Origin: Lysobacter sp. ISL-50
Lineage (GTDB): Bacteria; Pseudomonadota; Gammaproteobacteria; Xanthomonadales; Xanthomonadaceae
DNA length: 64,000 bases
Assembly (NCBI RefSeq): GCF_018612875.1
Contig: NZ_JAGGRI010000002.1
Location: forward strand, 169,142-233,141
Direction of reading: 5' to 3'
Position 1 is the stretch's first letter; each line of letters starts with the position of its first letter. The translations under genes were made by a program, and so were the position numbers. Under the pieces are notes generated by a model. That model made no database searches. It had not been told where the DNA came from and saw nothing but the letters and a program-made list of their open reading frames with translations. Of the stretch, positions 56,350 through 64,000 are shown in pieces.

Positions 56350-57123
56350 ATGCGCATCATCAGCTTCAACGCCAACGGTCTGCGCTCGGCCGCGACCAAG
56401 GGTTTCTTCGACTGGTTCAAGACCCAGAACGCGGACGTGCTCTGCGTGCAGGAAACCAAGGCGCAGGAACATCAGCTCACCGGCCCGGCGTTTCTGCCCG
56501 ACGGCTATCGCGCCTTCTTCCGCGATGCGATCACCAAGAAGGGCTACAGCGGCGTGGCGATCTACGCCAAGCGCGAACCCGACGAGGTCCGCACCGCCCT
56601 GGGCTGGGCGCCGTTCGACGACGAGGGCCGCTATATCGAAGCGCGCTTCGGCAACCTGAGCGTGGTCTCGTTCTACATCCCGTCGGGTTCTTCCGGCGAG
56701 CTGCGCCAGGGCTTCAAGTTCGAGGTCATGGACTGGCTCAAGCCTGTCCTCGACCAGTGGCTGGCCAGCGGCCGCGAGTACGTGCTGTGCGGCGACTGGA
56801 ACATCGTGCGCAGCCGCCTGGACATCAAGAACTGGACCAGCAACCAGAAGAATTCCGGCTGTCTGCCGCCCGAGCGCGACTGGCTCAACGGCCTGTGCAC
56901 GGACGATTCGGGCTGGGTCGATACCTACCGCGCGCTCAAGGCCGACGCCCAGGACTACACCTGGTGGAGCAACCGCGGCGCGGCGCGCGCCAACGACGTG
57001 GGCTGGCGCATCGACTACCAACTCGCCACTCCGGGCCTGCGCGACAAGCTGCGCGCGTGTTCGATCCTGAAAGAACCGCGCTTCTCCGACCACGCACCGT
57101 TCAGCGTCGACTATGACCTCTGA
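56350..57123 (+). CDS. xth: Exodeoxyribonuclease III
   Basis: 257 residues. The AP-endonuclease/exonuclease III family is marked by MRIISFNANGLRSAATKGFF, VLCVQETKAQEHQL, GDWNIVRSRLDIKNW, RVDY-type RIDYQLATPG and SDHAPFSVDY. It acts at abasic sites and removes 3'-blocking groups. The ATG at 56350 follows a GGAG ribosome binding site. Its end overlaps the start of ampG by 11 bases, suggesting coupling. Confidence 0.93.
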   Translation: MRIISFNANGLRSAATKGFFDWFKTQNADVLCVQETKAQEHQLTGPAFLPDGYRAFFRDAITKKGYSGVAIYAKREPDEVRTALGWAPFDDEGRYIEARFGNLSVVSFYIPSGSSGELRQGFKFEVMDWLKPVLDQWLASGREYVLCGDWNIVRSRLDIKNWTSNQKNSGCLPPERDWLNGLCTDDSGWVDTYRALKADAQDYTWWSNRGAARANDVGWRIDYQLATPGLRDKLRACSILKEPRFSDHAPFSVDYDL

Positions 57124-58522
57124 GGCCGGCGCCTCGGATTCCCCCGTCGCGGCCGCCAAGCCCGCGCGCTCGGGCTGGCGCCTGGTGCTGAGCAACCTGC
57201 GCCAGCCCAAGGTGCTGGTGATGCTGCTGTTGGGCTTCAGCTCGGGCATTCCGATCTATCTGGTCGGCAACACGCTCGGCTTCTGGATGCGCGAAAACGG
57301 CATCGAGTTGTCCACGATCGGCGTGCTGTCCTGGGTCGGCCTGGCCTATTCGCTGAAGTTCCTGTGGGCGCCGCTGGTGGACAAGCTCGACGCGCCGCTG
57401 TTCGGCCGCTGGCTCGGCCGGCGCCGCGGCTGGATGCTGCTGTCGCAGATCGTCGCCGCCATCGCCCTGCTCGGCATGGCCTGGGTCGAACCGCGCCAGG
57501 GCCAGCTGCTGATCGGCGGGGTGGTGCTGGATCAGTTGGTAGTGTTTGGCGCGCTGGCGCTGGTGGTGGCGTTCGCTTCGTCCACGCAGGACATCGTGAT
57601 CGACGCCTGGCGCATCGAAAGCGCCGACAGCGCCGAGCAGCAGGGGTTGCTGACTTCGACTTCCACGTTGGGCTACCGCGGCGCGTTGTTGGTCACCGAC
57701 TCGCTGATCCTGATCCTCGCCGCGCACGCCGGCTGGTCGCTGTCCTACGACGTGATGGCGGTGCTGATGGGCGTGGGCGTGCTGGCGGTGCTGGCGGCGC
57801 GCGAGCCGGCGGCCAGCGTGCTCGCCGCGGCCACACCGCATCCGGCGTTGTTCACCGCGCGCGGCTTGTTCGATGCCCTGGTCGGCCCGTTCATCGCCTT
57901 CTTCCGCCAGCACGGCCGCTGGGCGCTGTTGATCCTGCTGACCATCAGCCTGTTCCGGCTGCCCGATTTCCTGATGGGGCCGATGGCCAATCCGTTCTAC
58001 GCCGACCTGGGCGTGGACAAGGAAACCGTCGGCACCGTGCGCGGCTCGTTCGGGCTGATCGCGACCATCGCCGGCGTCGCCGTCGCCGGCCTGAGCGCGG
58101 TGCGCTTCGGCTTCATCGCCACCCTGATCGCCGGCGCCGTGCTCGGCCCGGGCTCGAACCTGGCCTTCGCCTACCTGGCCCTGCACGGCGGCGACACCGG
58201 CGTGTTCACCGCGGCGATGGCCATCGACAACTTCTGCAACGGCTATGCCGGCGTGGCCCTGGTCGGCTACATGTCCAGCCTGACCAACGCCGGCTACACC
58301 GCCACCCAGTACGCGCTGCTCAGCTCGTTCTATGCCTTGCTCGGCAAGATGCTCAAGGGATTGTCCGGCTTCGCGGTCGAGCATCTGGAAGCCGGGCGCA
58401 GCCTGCTGGAGGCGTACGCGCTGTTCTTCGTGGCGACCGCGGTCATCGGCATTCCGGCGCTGGTGCTGTGCATCGTCCTGGCGGTGCGCAAGCCGCCGCT
58501 GGTGACGCCGCCGCCGGCCTGA
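57113..58522 (+). CDS. ampG: AmpG-type muropeptide MFS permease
   Basis: 469 residues, 12-14 membrane helices of the major facilitator type. AmpG features are VLVMLLLGFSSGIPIYLVGN, GLAYSLKFLWAPLVDKL, FASSTQDIVIDAWRIE and YMSSLTNAGYTATQYALLSS. AmpG imports GlcNAc-anhMurNAc peptides released during wall turnover. It overlaps xth, and anmK, which handles the imported anhydroMurNAc, lies convergently about 500 bases downstream. Confidence 0.9.
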   Translation: MTSEAGASDSPVAAAKPARSGWRLVLSNLRQPKVLVMLLLGFSSGIPIYLVGNTLGFWMRENGIELSTIGVLSWVGLAYSLKFLWAPLVDKLDAPLFGRWLGRRRGWMLLSQIVAAIALLGMAWVEPRQGQLLIGGVVLDQLVVFGALALVVAFASSTQDIVIDAWRIESADSAEQQGLLTSTSTLGYRGALLVTDSLILILAAHAGWSLSYDVMAVLMGVGVLAVLAAREPAASVLAAATPHPALFTARGLFDALVGPFIAFFRQHGRWALLILLTISLFRLPDFLMGPMANPFYADLGVDKETVGTVRGSFGLIATIAGVAVAGLSAVRFGFIATLIAGAVLGPGSNLAFAYLALHGGDTGVFTAAMAIDNFCNGYAGVALVGYMSSLTNAGYTATQYALLSSFYALLGKMLKGLSGFAVEHLEAGRSLLEAYALFFVATAVIGIPALVLCIVLAVRKPPLVTPPPA

Positions 58523-58639
58523 GCGTGCCGTCGGCGTTACTTGGCGATAGCGGACGATGACAGCGGTGGTTGTGTTCCTGAACGAGTTTTCGCCACTTTC
58601 GTGTTGCGAACGTCACCCGAACGGTGCAATTTGGCGCCA

Positions 58640-58978
58640 GTGACCGACATCATCCTGCACAACCTGGATTCGATCCTGGCCGACCGCCTGCGTCGGGTCG
58701 CGGAGGCGCGCGGGTGGAGTTTGCAACGCACCGCGCTGCACCTGATCGAGAGCGGGTTGTTCGTGGTCGAGGCCGAGATGGTCGGGCGCTTCAGCGACCA
58801 GGACGCGGGCGTGTTGCAGGAGGCGATCGCCGCCCTGCAGGACATCCCCAGCGACCCGGGTTTCTCCCTGATCGGCCGCGCCGAGCCGCAGGAAGCGCCG
58901 GCCAAGCGCGTGGCCGGGCCGGACCTGAGCGGCCTGGAACTGCTGGAAGAATTCCGTCCGCGCCGCGACTCCGCTTGA
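58640..58978 (+). CDS. Ribbon-helix-helix domain protein
   Basis: 112 residues from a GTG at 58640. The N-terminus TDIILHNLDSILADRLRRVA and EARGWSLQRTALHLIESGLF has the beta-alpha-alpha pattern of Arc/FitA-type DNA-binding proteins; the C-terminus is a helical and acidic tail (SGLELLEEFRPRRDSA). No toxin gene is next to it, so an antitoxin role is not supported. A longer frame from TTG 58541 adds a segment with no similarity to the domain. It may be a free-standing regulator. Confidence 0.65.
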   Translation: MTDIILHNLDSILADRLRRVAEARGWSLQRTALHLIESGLFVVEAEMVGRFSDQDAGVLQEAIAALQDIPSDPGFSLIGRAEPQEAPAKRVAGPDLSGLELLEEFRPRRDSA

Positions 58979-59053
58979 GCAAGCGCGGCGACGCGCGTCA
59001 GCGCAGCGCCCCGAAACCATAGCCCGCGAGCGCCAAGACGCCGCCTTCCGACC

Positions 59054-60232
59054 TCAGGCGGCCGGATGCACCGTCCCCAGCACCCGCAAGCCGCGCGCGC
59101 CGGTCACGCTGGGCAGGTTCCCTGGCAGCCCGGCCACGGTCTGCCGCGCCAGCCAGGCGAAGCCCATCGCCTCGACGAAATCCGGGTCCAGCCCGAACGC
59201 CGCGGTGGATTCCACGGCCACGCCCGGCAGTTGCGCGGCCAGTCGATCGAGCAGAGCGCGATTGCGCACGCCGCCGCCGCATACCAACACCCGCTTCGTC
59301 GCCGGCTGATGCGCGCGCATCGCATCGGCGATGGTGATCGCGCTGAGTTCGAGCAGGCTGGCCTGCACGTCCTGCGGCCGTTCGCCGCCGCGCAGGCGCG
59401 ACTGCACCCAGGCCAGTTGGAACTGCTCGCGGCCGGTGCTTTTGGGCGGCGGCTGGGCGAACCACGGCTCATCCAGCAACCGCGTCAGCAGCGCCGTGTC
59501 GATCTGCCCCTGCGCCGCGAACGCGCCGTCGGCGTCGAAGGCCTGGCCCAGATGGCGCAGCGCCCACGCGTCCATCAGGCAGTTGGCCGGGCCGGTGTCG
59601 AAGCCGCGCACCTCGCCGCGCGCCGGCAGCAGGGTGAAATTGGCGATGCCGCCGAGATTCAACGCGGCCCGGTCTTCCTTCGGCGAATGCAGCAGCGCGG
59701 CATGGAACGCCGGCATCAGCGGCGCGCCGTGGCCGCCGGCGGCGACATCGCGGCGGCGGAAATCGGCGACCGTGGCGATGCCGCTGCGTTCGGCGATCAC
59801 CGCGCCGTCGCCGATCTGCCAAGTGAAGGGATGCTGGCCGTCGTAACGCGCGCCGGCCGGTCGATGGCGCACGGTCTGGCCATGCGAGCCGATCGCCTGT
59901 ACTTCGGCCGCGGTCACGCCGGCTTCGTCGATCAATGCGCGCGCGGCATCGGCGAAGGCTTCCGCGACCTGGATATCCAGCGTGCCCAGTTCCTCCAGCG
60001 AACGCGCATCGCCGCCCTGGCCGAGCGCGACCAGGCGTTCGCGCAGCGCCTCATCCCACGCATAGGTCCGGCCGAGCAGCAACTCGCAGCGGGTCGGTTC
60101 CGCGCCGGTCTGGAAGCGCACCAGCGCGGCGTCGATGCCGTCGGCGCTGGTGCCGGAGATCAGGCCAAGATAAAGGCCTGAAGGCGGTTTTCCCGCGTCA
60201 GTAGCCGCCGGGATCGAAGAGTTCCCAATCAT
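59054..60232 (-). CDS. anmK: Anhydro-N-acetylmuramic acid kinase
   Basis: 392 residues from the ATG at 60232; an upstream in-frame ATG at 60301 is less likely. The ATPase motifs are [55 protein letters not shown] and [15 protein letters not shown], as in AnmK, which hydrolyses the anhydro bond and phosphorylates anhMurNAc to MurNAc-6-phosphate. It sits between ampG and an M23 endopeptidase, giving a peptidoglycan-recycling neighbourhood. Confidence 0.95.
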   Translation of the reverse strand: MIGNSSIPAATDAGKPPSGLYLGLISGTSADGIDAALVRFQTGAEPTRCELLLGRTYAWDEALRERLVALGQGGDARSLEELGTLDIQVAEAFADAARALIDEAGVTAAEVQAIGSHGQTVRHRPAGARYDGQHPFTWQIGDGAVIAERSGIATVADFRRRDVAAGGHGAPLMPAFHAALLHSPKEDRAALNLGGIANFTLLPARGEVRGFDTGPANCLMDAWALRHLGQAFDADGAFAAQGQIDTALLTRLLDEPWFAQPPPKSTGREQFQLAWVQSRLRGGERPQDVQASLLELSAITIADAMRAHQPATKRVLVCGGGVRNRALLDRLAAQLPGVAVESTAAFGLDPDFVEAMGFAWLARQTVAGLPGNLPSVTGARGLRVLGTVHPAA

Positions 60233-60395
60233 TACGAAACATCCTGAGTCCTGAAAGACCGATGCTCCAGTATCCGGCGTATCGACGCCAGCATCGGACA
60301 TTCGCTGCAGAGCGCAGCGACATCGCACAGGCGAAGCAGGCCCGACTCTGTCGTCGCTACTAGCGCCAAAACGACCTCTGTCAACCGTGCGCCCA

Positions 60396-60423
60396 AAAAC
60401 AAAAAAGGCCTCCGAAGAGGCCT
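60396..60423 (-). terminator. Rho-independent terminator after the M23 endopeptidase gene
   Basis: On the minus strand AGGCCTC-TTCG-GAGGCCT (60406-60423) is followed by TTTTTTGTTTTT. The UUCG tetraloop-type stem and the T tract are typical. It lies 25 bases after the endopeptidase stop and upstream of anmK. Confidence 0.93.
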
Positions 60424-60447
60424 CTTTCGCTAACCGCCGCGTACCAC

Positions 60448-61917
60448 TCAGCCGCGCCGGGTCTTCTTCTTCACCACCGCGACCGTCTTGGCCGCCGCCG
60501 CCGCAGGAGCCGCCTGCACCGGGCTCGCATCGGCGTAAATGACGTTCTCGACCTGACGGATGCGCGCCAGCGCCACGCCGGTCTGATTGCGGAACTGCGC
60601 CAGCGCCACGCCGCTCAGCGGCTCCGGCGGCGGCATCGTGATCGACAGCGGATTGCGGTGCACGCCGTTGACGCGGAATTCGTAATGCAGGTGCGGCCCG
60701 GTCGCCAGGCCCGAGCTGCCGACGTAGCCGATCACCGTGCCCTGGGCGATGCGCTGACCCGGCTTGACCTTGCTGAAGTTCGACATGTGCCCGTACAGCG
60801 TGGTGTAGCCGCGGCCGTGATCGAGGATCACCGCGCGGCCGTAACCGCCCTTCCAGCCGATGAACTGCACGCGCGCATCGCCCGCGGCCATGATCGGCGT
60901 ACCGGTGCCGGCGGCGTAATCCACGCCCATGTGCATGCGGATATTGCCCAGCACCGGATGACGGCGCGAGCCGAAGCCCGAGGTCAGGCGCGCATACGGA
61001 ATCGGCATGCGGATGAAGCTCTTCTTCAGCGGACGGCCGTCGCCGGTGAAGTATTCGGGTTTACCGCCGCGATCGAAGCGGAAGCCGGTGTGCAGCTTGC
61101 CTTCGCTGGTGAAGGTCGCCGCCAGGATCGGGCCGGTGTTGAGCAGCTCGCCTTCGCGCCAGGTCTGCTCGACCACCACGCTGAAACGGTCGTCGGTGCC
61201 GACGTCTTCGTTGAAGTCGATGTCGTACTTGAAGATGTCGTCGGTCAGGGTGTTGATGTTGGCCGCGGTCAGGCCGACTTTGCGCGCCGAACGGAACAAG
61301 GACTTGCCCACCTTGCCGCTCAGCACCACGGTGCGGGTTTCGGTCGGACGGTTGATCACCTTCTGGGTGATCTTGTCGCCGGCCAGGCTCAACTCGACCC
61401 GGTGGCTGTCGTCCTTGTCGTAACGGAAAGTGCGCAGGGCGCCGTTGACCGGCATGTCGAAGCCCAGCTCGGTGCCGGGCTTCATCCGCATCAGGGCTTC
61501 TTTCGCGCCCGGCTGCTCGAGAATCTGGTGCATCGTGGAGGTGGGAATCTCCATTTCCTTGAACACCGAGCCCAGGGTCTGGCCGCGATTGACGCGAACC
61601 AGCTGCCAGCTGTCGCCGGTTTCGCCCTTGAGGCGGGCCAGGGTAAGCGGCGGCAACGCCAGGGCCAGCGACTGGCGCGGCTCATGCGCGCGCACCGAAG
61701 CGGTCGACTGGCTGAAACCGGGGACGATCGCGGCGACCATCATGCCCAGAGTCGCGAACAGACCGGCCTGCACCCACTGGCGGCCAGTCCAGCGGCCGTT
61801 GAATCCATCCGACAAATGACGCGCCAGCACCGGACGTTTCAGTGCGGCCTCGCGCAAGGCTTTCAGGCGTTCGCGGCGCTCGGCGCCCACACTGGAAGCC
61901 TGCTCGGGTACTGTCAT
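60448..61917 (-). CDS. M23 family peptidoglycan endopeptidase (MepM-like)
   Basis: 489 residues from the ATG at 61917 ([20 protein letters not shown]). A cytoplasmic basic N-terminus precedes one membrane helix ([20 protein letters not shown], about 48-67). OapA/LysM-like region ([20 protein letters not shown], about 105-190) and a linker lead to the M23 domain (about 320-430) with [20 protein letters not shown] and [12 protein letters not shown] containing the zinc ligands and catalytic His. It cuts peptide crosslinks for wall growth. The C-terminal tail is Ala/Lys-rich. It is divergent from tyrS. Confidence 0.93.
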   Translation of the reverse strand: MTVPEQASSVGAERRERLKALREAALKRPVLARHLSDGFNGRWTGRQWVQAGLFATLGMMVAAIVPGFSQSTASVRAHEPRQSLALALPPLTLARLKGETGDSWQLVRVNRGQTLGSVFKEMEIPTSTMHQILEQPGAKEALMRMKPGTELGFDMPVNGALRTFRYDKDDSHRVELSLAGDKITQKVINRPTETRTVVLSGKVGKSLFRSARKVGLTAANINTLTDDIFKYDIDFNEDVGTDDRFSVVVEQTWREGELLNTGPILAATFTSEGKLHTGFRFDRGGKPEYFTGDGRPLKKSFIRMPIPYARLTSGFGSRRHPVLGNIRMHMGVDYAAGTGTPIMAAGDARVQFIGWKGGYGRAVILDHGRGYTTLYGHMSNFSKVKPGQRIAQGTVIGYVGSSGLATGPHLHYEFRVNGVHRNPLSITMPPPEPLSGVALAQFRNQTGVALARIRQVENVIYADASPVQAAPAAAAAKTVAVVKKKTRRG

Positions 61918-62066
61918 TGGATGGATCCCTCGCGCGAGGTGTGAAGGCAACGTTGCGGCGTTACCATAGACACGCGAGCAGTACGCGTCAAACCCTTGAC
62001 CTGAATGGGGTTTTTCGTCACCGACCAGTACAGTTTCGTTTAACTTCCACTTAACCAGAATCCGTG

Positions 62067-63335
62067 ATGGCGTTAACAAAAGCCGGTCGCGGCCGTACCC
62101 GAGTCCAGCCTTTGAACAGCGCGTCCCCCTCCGTACAAGAAGCCCTCGACCTGATCGCCCGCGGCGCTGACGAAATCCTCAAGCGCGAGGAGCTCGAAGC
62201 CCGGCTCAAGCTCGGCCGCCCGCTGCGGATCAAGGCCGGTTTCGACCCGACCGCGCCCGACCTGCATATCGGCCACACCGTCCTGCTCAACAAAATGCGG
62301 CAGTTCCAGGACCTGGGCCATCAGGTGATCTTCCTGATCGGCGACTTCACCGGAATGATCGGCGATCCCAGCGGCAAGAACGTCACCCGCAAGCCGCTGA
62401 CCCGCGAAGACGTGTTGGCCAACGCGGAAACCTACGCCGAGCAGGTGTTCAAGGTGCTCGATAAAGAGCGCACCGAAGTGCGCTTCAACTCCGAGTGGTT
62501 CAGCCAGATGAGCGCCGCCGACATGATCCGCCTGGCCGGCCAGCACACCGTGGCGCGCATGCTCGAACGCGACGACTTCGCCAAGCGCTACGCCGCCCAG
62601 CAGTCGATCGCGATCCACGAATTCCTGTATCCGCTGGTGCAGGGCTACGACTCGGTGGCGCTCAAGTGCGACGTCGAGCTCGGCGGCACCGACCAGAAAT
62701 TCAATCTGCTGATGGGCCGCGGCCTGCAGGAACACCACGGCCAGCCGCCGCAGATCGTGCTGACCATGCCGCTGCTGGAGGGCCTGGACGGCGTCAACAA
62801 GATGTCCAAGTCGCTGGGCAACTACATAGGCATCAATGAGCCGGTGATCGACATCGTCACCAAGACCATGAAGATCGACGACGTGCTGATGTGGCGCTGG
62901 ATCGATCTGCTGAGCTTCGAGATCGGTATCGCCGAGGCGGCCAGCCTCAAGAAAGAGATCGAGGCTGGCCAGCTCAACCCGCGCGACCTCAAGCTGCGCC
63001 TGGCGCGCGAGCTGGCCGCGCGTTTCCATGGCGGCGAGGCGGCCGAAACCGCGGTCGCCGGCTGGAACGCGGCGGTGCGCGGCGAGGGCGACATCACCTC
63101 GCTGCCGCTCACCGACGTCGCCGTCCCGGCCGAAGGCCTGCGGATCGCCGCCCTGCTGGTCGCCGCCGGGCTGACGCCGAGCAATGGCGAAGGCAACCGC
63201 AAGCTCAAGGAACGGGCGGTGCGGGTGGATGGCAATGTGGTCGAAGACCCGCAACGGGTGTTCGCGCCGGGGTTCGAGGGGGTTCTGGCCGTGGGCAAGC
63301 GCAATTTCGCCCGGGTGCGGCTGGTTTTGGCCTGA
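62067..63335 (+). CDS. tyrS: Tyrosyl-tRNA synthetase
   Basis: 422 residues from ATG 62067; GTG 62064 and TTG 62112 ([20 protein letters not shown]) are also possible, the latter nearer the family's usual N-terminus. The HIGH motif is DLHIGHTVL (about residue 66), KMSKS is in [12 protein letters not shown] (about 246), and an S4 RNA-binding domain closes the protein ([20 protein letters not shown]). KMSKS rather than KFGKS suggests the TyrZ-like group. It precedes a tandem promoter region. Confidence 0.96.
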   Translation: MALTKAGRGRTRVQPLNSASPSVQEALDLIARGADEILKREELEARLKLGRPLRIKAGFDPTAPDLHIGHTVLLNKMRQFQDLGHQVIFLIGDFTGMIGDPSGKNVTRKPLTREDVLANAETYAEQVFKVLDKERTEVRFNSEWFSQMSAADMIRLAGQHTVARMLERDDFAKRYAAQQSIAIHEFLYPLVQGYDSVALKCDVELGGTDQKFNLLMGRGLQEHHGQPPQIVLTMPLLEGLDGVNKMSKSLGNYIGINEPVIDIVTKTMKIDDVLMWRWIDLLSFEIGIAEAASLKKEIEAGQLNPRDLKLRLARELAARFHGGEAAETAVAGWNAAVRGEGDITSLPLTDVAVPAEGLRIAALLVAAGLTPSNGEGNRKLKERAVRVDGNVVEDPQRVFAPGFEGVLAVGKRNFARVRLVLA

Positions 63336-63419
63336 GCGACGACAAGGGGGCGCCGCTACTTAAGCGTGCCGCGAAGCCCCGTCAGAGACGCCATCCCGAC
63401 CAATCAGCAGCCCCCAACT

Positions 63420-63443
63420 CCCTCTCCCGCCCGCGGGAGAGGG
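63420..63443. repeat. CCCTCTCCCGC hairpin downstream of tyrS
   Basis: CCCTCTCCCGC (63420-63430) and GCGGGAGAGGG (63433-63443) form an 11-bp perfect stem with CC as loop, followed by CAGGGGTGAGGGTCT. Without a T tract it is a member of the repeat family at 20641 rather than a classical terminator. Confidence 0.8.
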
Positions 63444-63643
63444 CAGGGGTGAGGGTCTCCCAGTCCTCATAGACCCTCCCAAACCTTGCCGCATCAGGCG
63501 TTTGACTGGCAGCCGGCGAATCCCTGTTTATTTTTCGCTCCACCCCCTTCCCAACCCCCGTTCATCTCCGCATAATGTGCGGCTCCCAACGGCAAGTTGT
63601 TCGGCCGGTGGGAAGCGCGGAAGACAGCGGAATTCGGCAGGCG

Positions 63644-63671
63644 TTGACGGTCGAAGATGATGCTGTAAGAT
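63644..63671 (+). promoter_or_regulatory. Tandem promoter P1 (rRNA-operon type)
   Basis: TTGACG (63644-63649), 16-base spacer, TAAGAT (63666-63671) inside TGCTGTAAGATGCGCGGCCC. The GC-rich discriminator after the -10 box is typical of growth-rate-controlled promoters. Confidence 0.82.
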
Positions 63672-63734
63672 GCGCGGCCCGCCGCCCTGTTCATCGAGTG
63701 GTTGGGGCGCAGAAAGCAGCGGTTTCGATGGGTA

Positions 63735-63762
63735 TTGACGCATCGCGAACATGCTGTAGGAT
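63735..63762 (+). promoter_or_regulatory. Tandem promoter P2 (rRNA-operon type)
   Basis: TTGACG (63735-63740), 16-base spacer, TAGGAT (63757-63762) within ATGCTGTAGGATGCGCGGCC. It is 91 bases downstream of P1 with the same flanking pattern. Confidence 0.82.
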
Positions 63763-63826
63763 GCGCGGCCCGCAGGTCGGTTTAGCCGGCTGCGGAGCGC
63801 GGAAAACGGCGGTGACGACGAGGTGG

Positions 63827-63854
63827 TTGACGAGTCAGAAACATGCTGTAAGAT
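63827..63854 (+). promoter_or_regulatory. Tandem promoter P3 (rRNA-operon type)
   Basis: TTGACG (63827-63832), 16-base spacer, TAAGAT (63849-63854) within ATGCTGTAAGATGCGCGGCC. It is 92 bases downstream of P2. Confidence 0.82.
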
Positions 63855-63935
63855 GCGCGGCCCGGTGAGACGGAAGCTTCGGAAAACGAAGCGGAGTTTG
63901 AGTCGGGAAGCAGCAAGAAGTTTCGCGGACAGGTG

Positions 63936-63963
63936 TTGACGTTCACGAAAACTGCTGTATAGT
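63936..63963 (+). promoter_or_regulatory. Tandem promoter P4 (rRNA-operon type)
   Basis: TTGACG (63936-63941), 16-base spacer, TATAGT (63958-63963) within CTGCTGTATAGTGTGCGGCT. It is 109 bases after P3 and nearest to the gene beyond the window end, which is probably 16S rRNA. Confidence 0.82.
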
Positions 63964-64000
63964 GTGCGGCTCGCTCGGTCACTTCGGTGGCGAGTACGAA

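Noticed and set aside
58640..58978. Antitoxin of a toxin-antitoxin pair
   Set aside because: The ribbon-helix-helix domain is suggestive, but no toxin-sized gene is adjacent; the flanks are ampG and anmK.
63336..64000. Start of a 16S rRNA gene inside the window
   Set aside because: Only promoter-like modules are visible up to base 64000; no rRNA sequence or tRNA fold was recognised.

Overview
The window is high-GC DNA, densely coding on both strands, most consistent with a Lysobacter-type member of the Xanthomonadaceae/Lysobacteraceae. This rests on gene content recalled from those genomes, not on a database search: an oleBCD long-chain olefin set, an M9 collagenase with PKD and PPC domains, the radC | coaC-coaB-dut-algC synteny, tyrS followed by what look like rRNA promoters, and abundant palindromic intergenic repeats.

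Layout. 0-10.5 kb: an SSS symporter with a periplasmic propeller-like domain plus a CitE-like lyase (minus strand), then oleB, oleC and oleD, a DUF1328 peptide, ubiJ and ubiB. 10.5-17.3 kb: M16 peptidase, truC, a secreted Gln/Tyr-rich protein, arfB, an acyltransferase and a GntR regulator. 17.3-25 kb: secreted collagenase, then a LysR regulator divergent from the glyoxylate-shunt genes aceB and aceA. 25.3-31 kb: the most interesting locus, holding a cNMP-binding/GGDEF protein overlapping a class III cyclase-TPR protein, then a nitrile-hydratase-leader type precursor peptide and a SagB-like dehydrogenase. 31-38.5 kb: nitronate monooxygenase, a decayed hydrolase copy beside an intact one, a 51-residue Cys-rich protein, AraC regulator, comM, ubiK, PII protein and LysR. 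38.5-46 kb: YeiH exporter, MITE-like element, divergent speE/speA, YciI, a 3-hydroxyisobutyrate-dehydrogenase-like protein, a membrane protein and a SPOR protein. 46-53.6 kb: argS, radC, coaC and coaB as separate genes, dut and a membrane-anchored phosphomannomutase/phosphoglucomutase. 53.6-54.3 kb: an exact 53-bp tandem repeat array and short tandem repeats. 54.3-64 kb: coiled-coil protein, GNAT-pyrE, xth-ampG, a ribbon-helix-helix protein, anmK, an M23 endopeptidase, tyrS, and four tandem promoters running off the right end.

How the genes work together. oleBCD performs the last steps of head-to-head olefin synthesis (oleA is not in the window). ubiJ, ubiB and ubiK are all accessory ubiquinone factors. 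aceB/aceA form the glyoxylate shunt. ampG, anmK and the M23 endopeptidase converge on peptidoglycan turnover and recycling. The 25.3-31 kb locus appears to couple cyclic mononucleotide and c-di-GMP signalling to a candidate ribosomally made, modified peptide; it is the best candidate for a little-described system here.

Three families of palindromic repeats sit between many genes.
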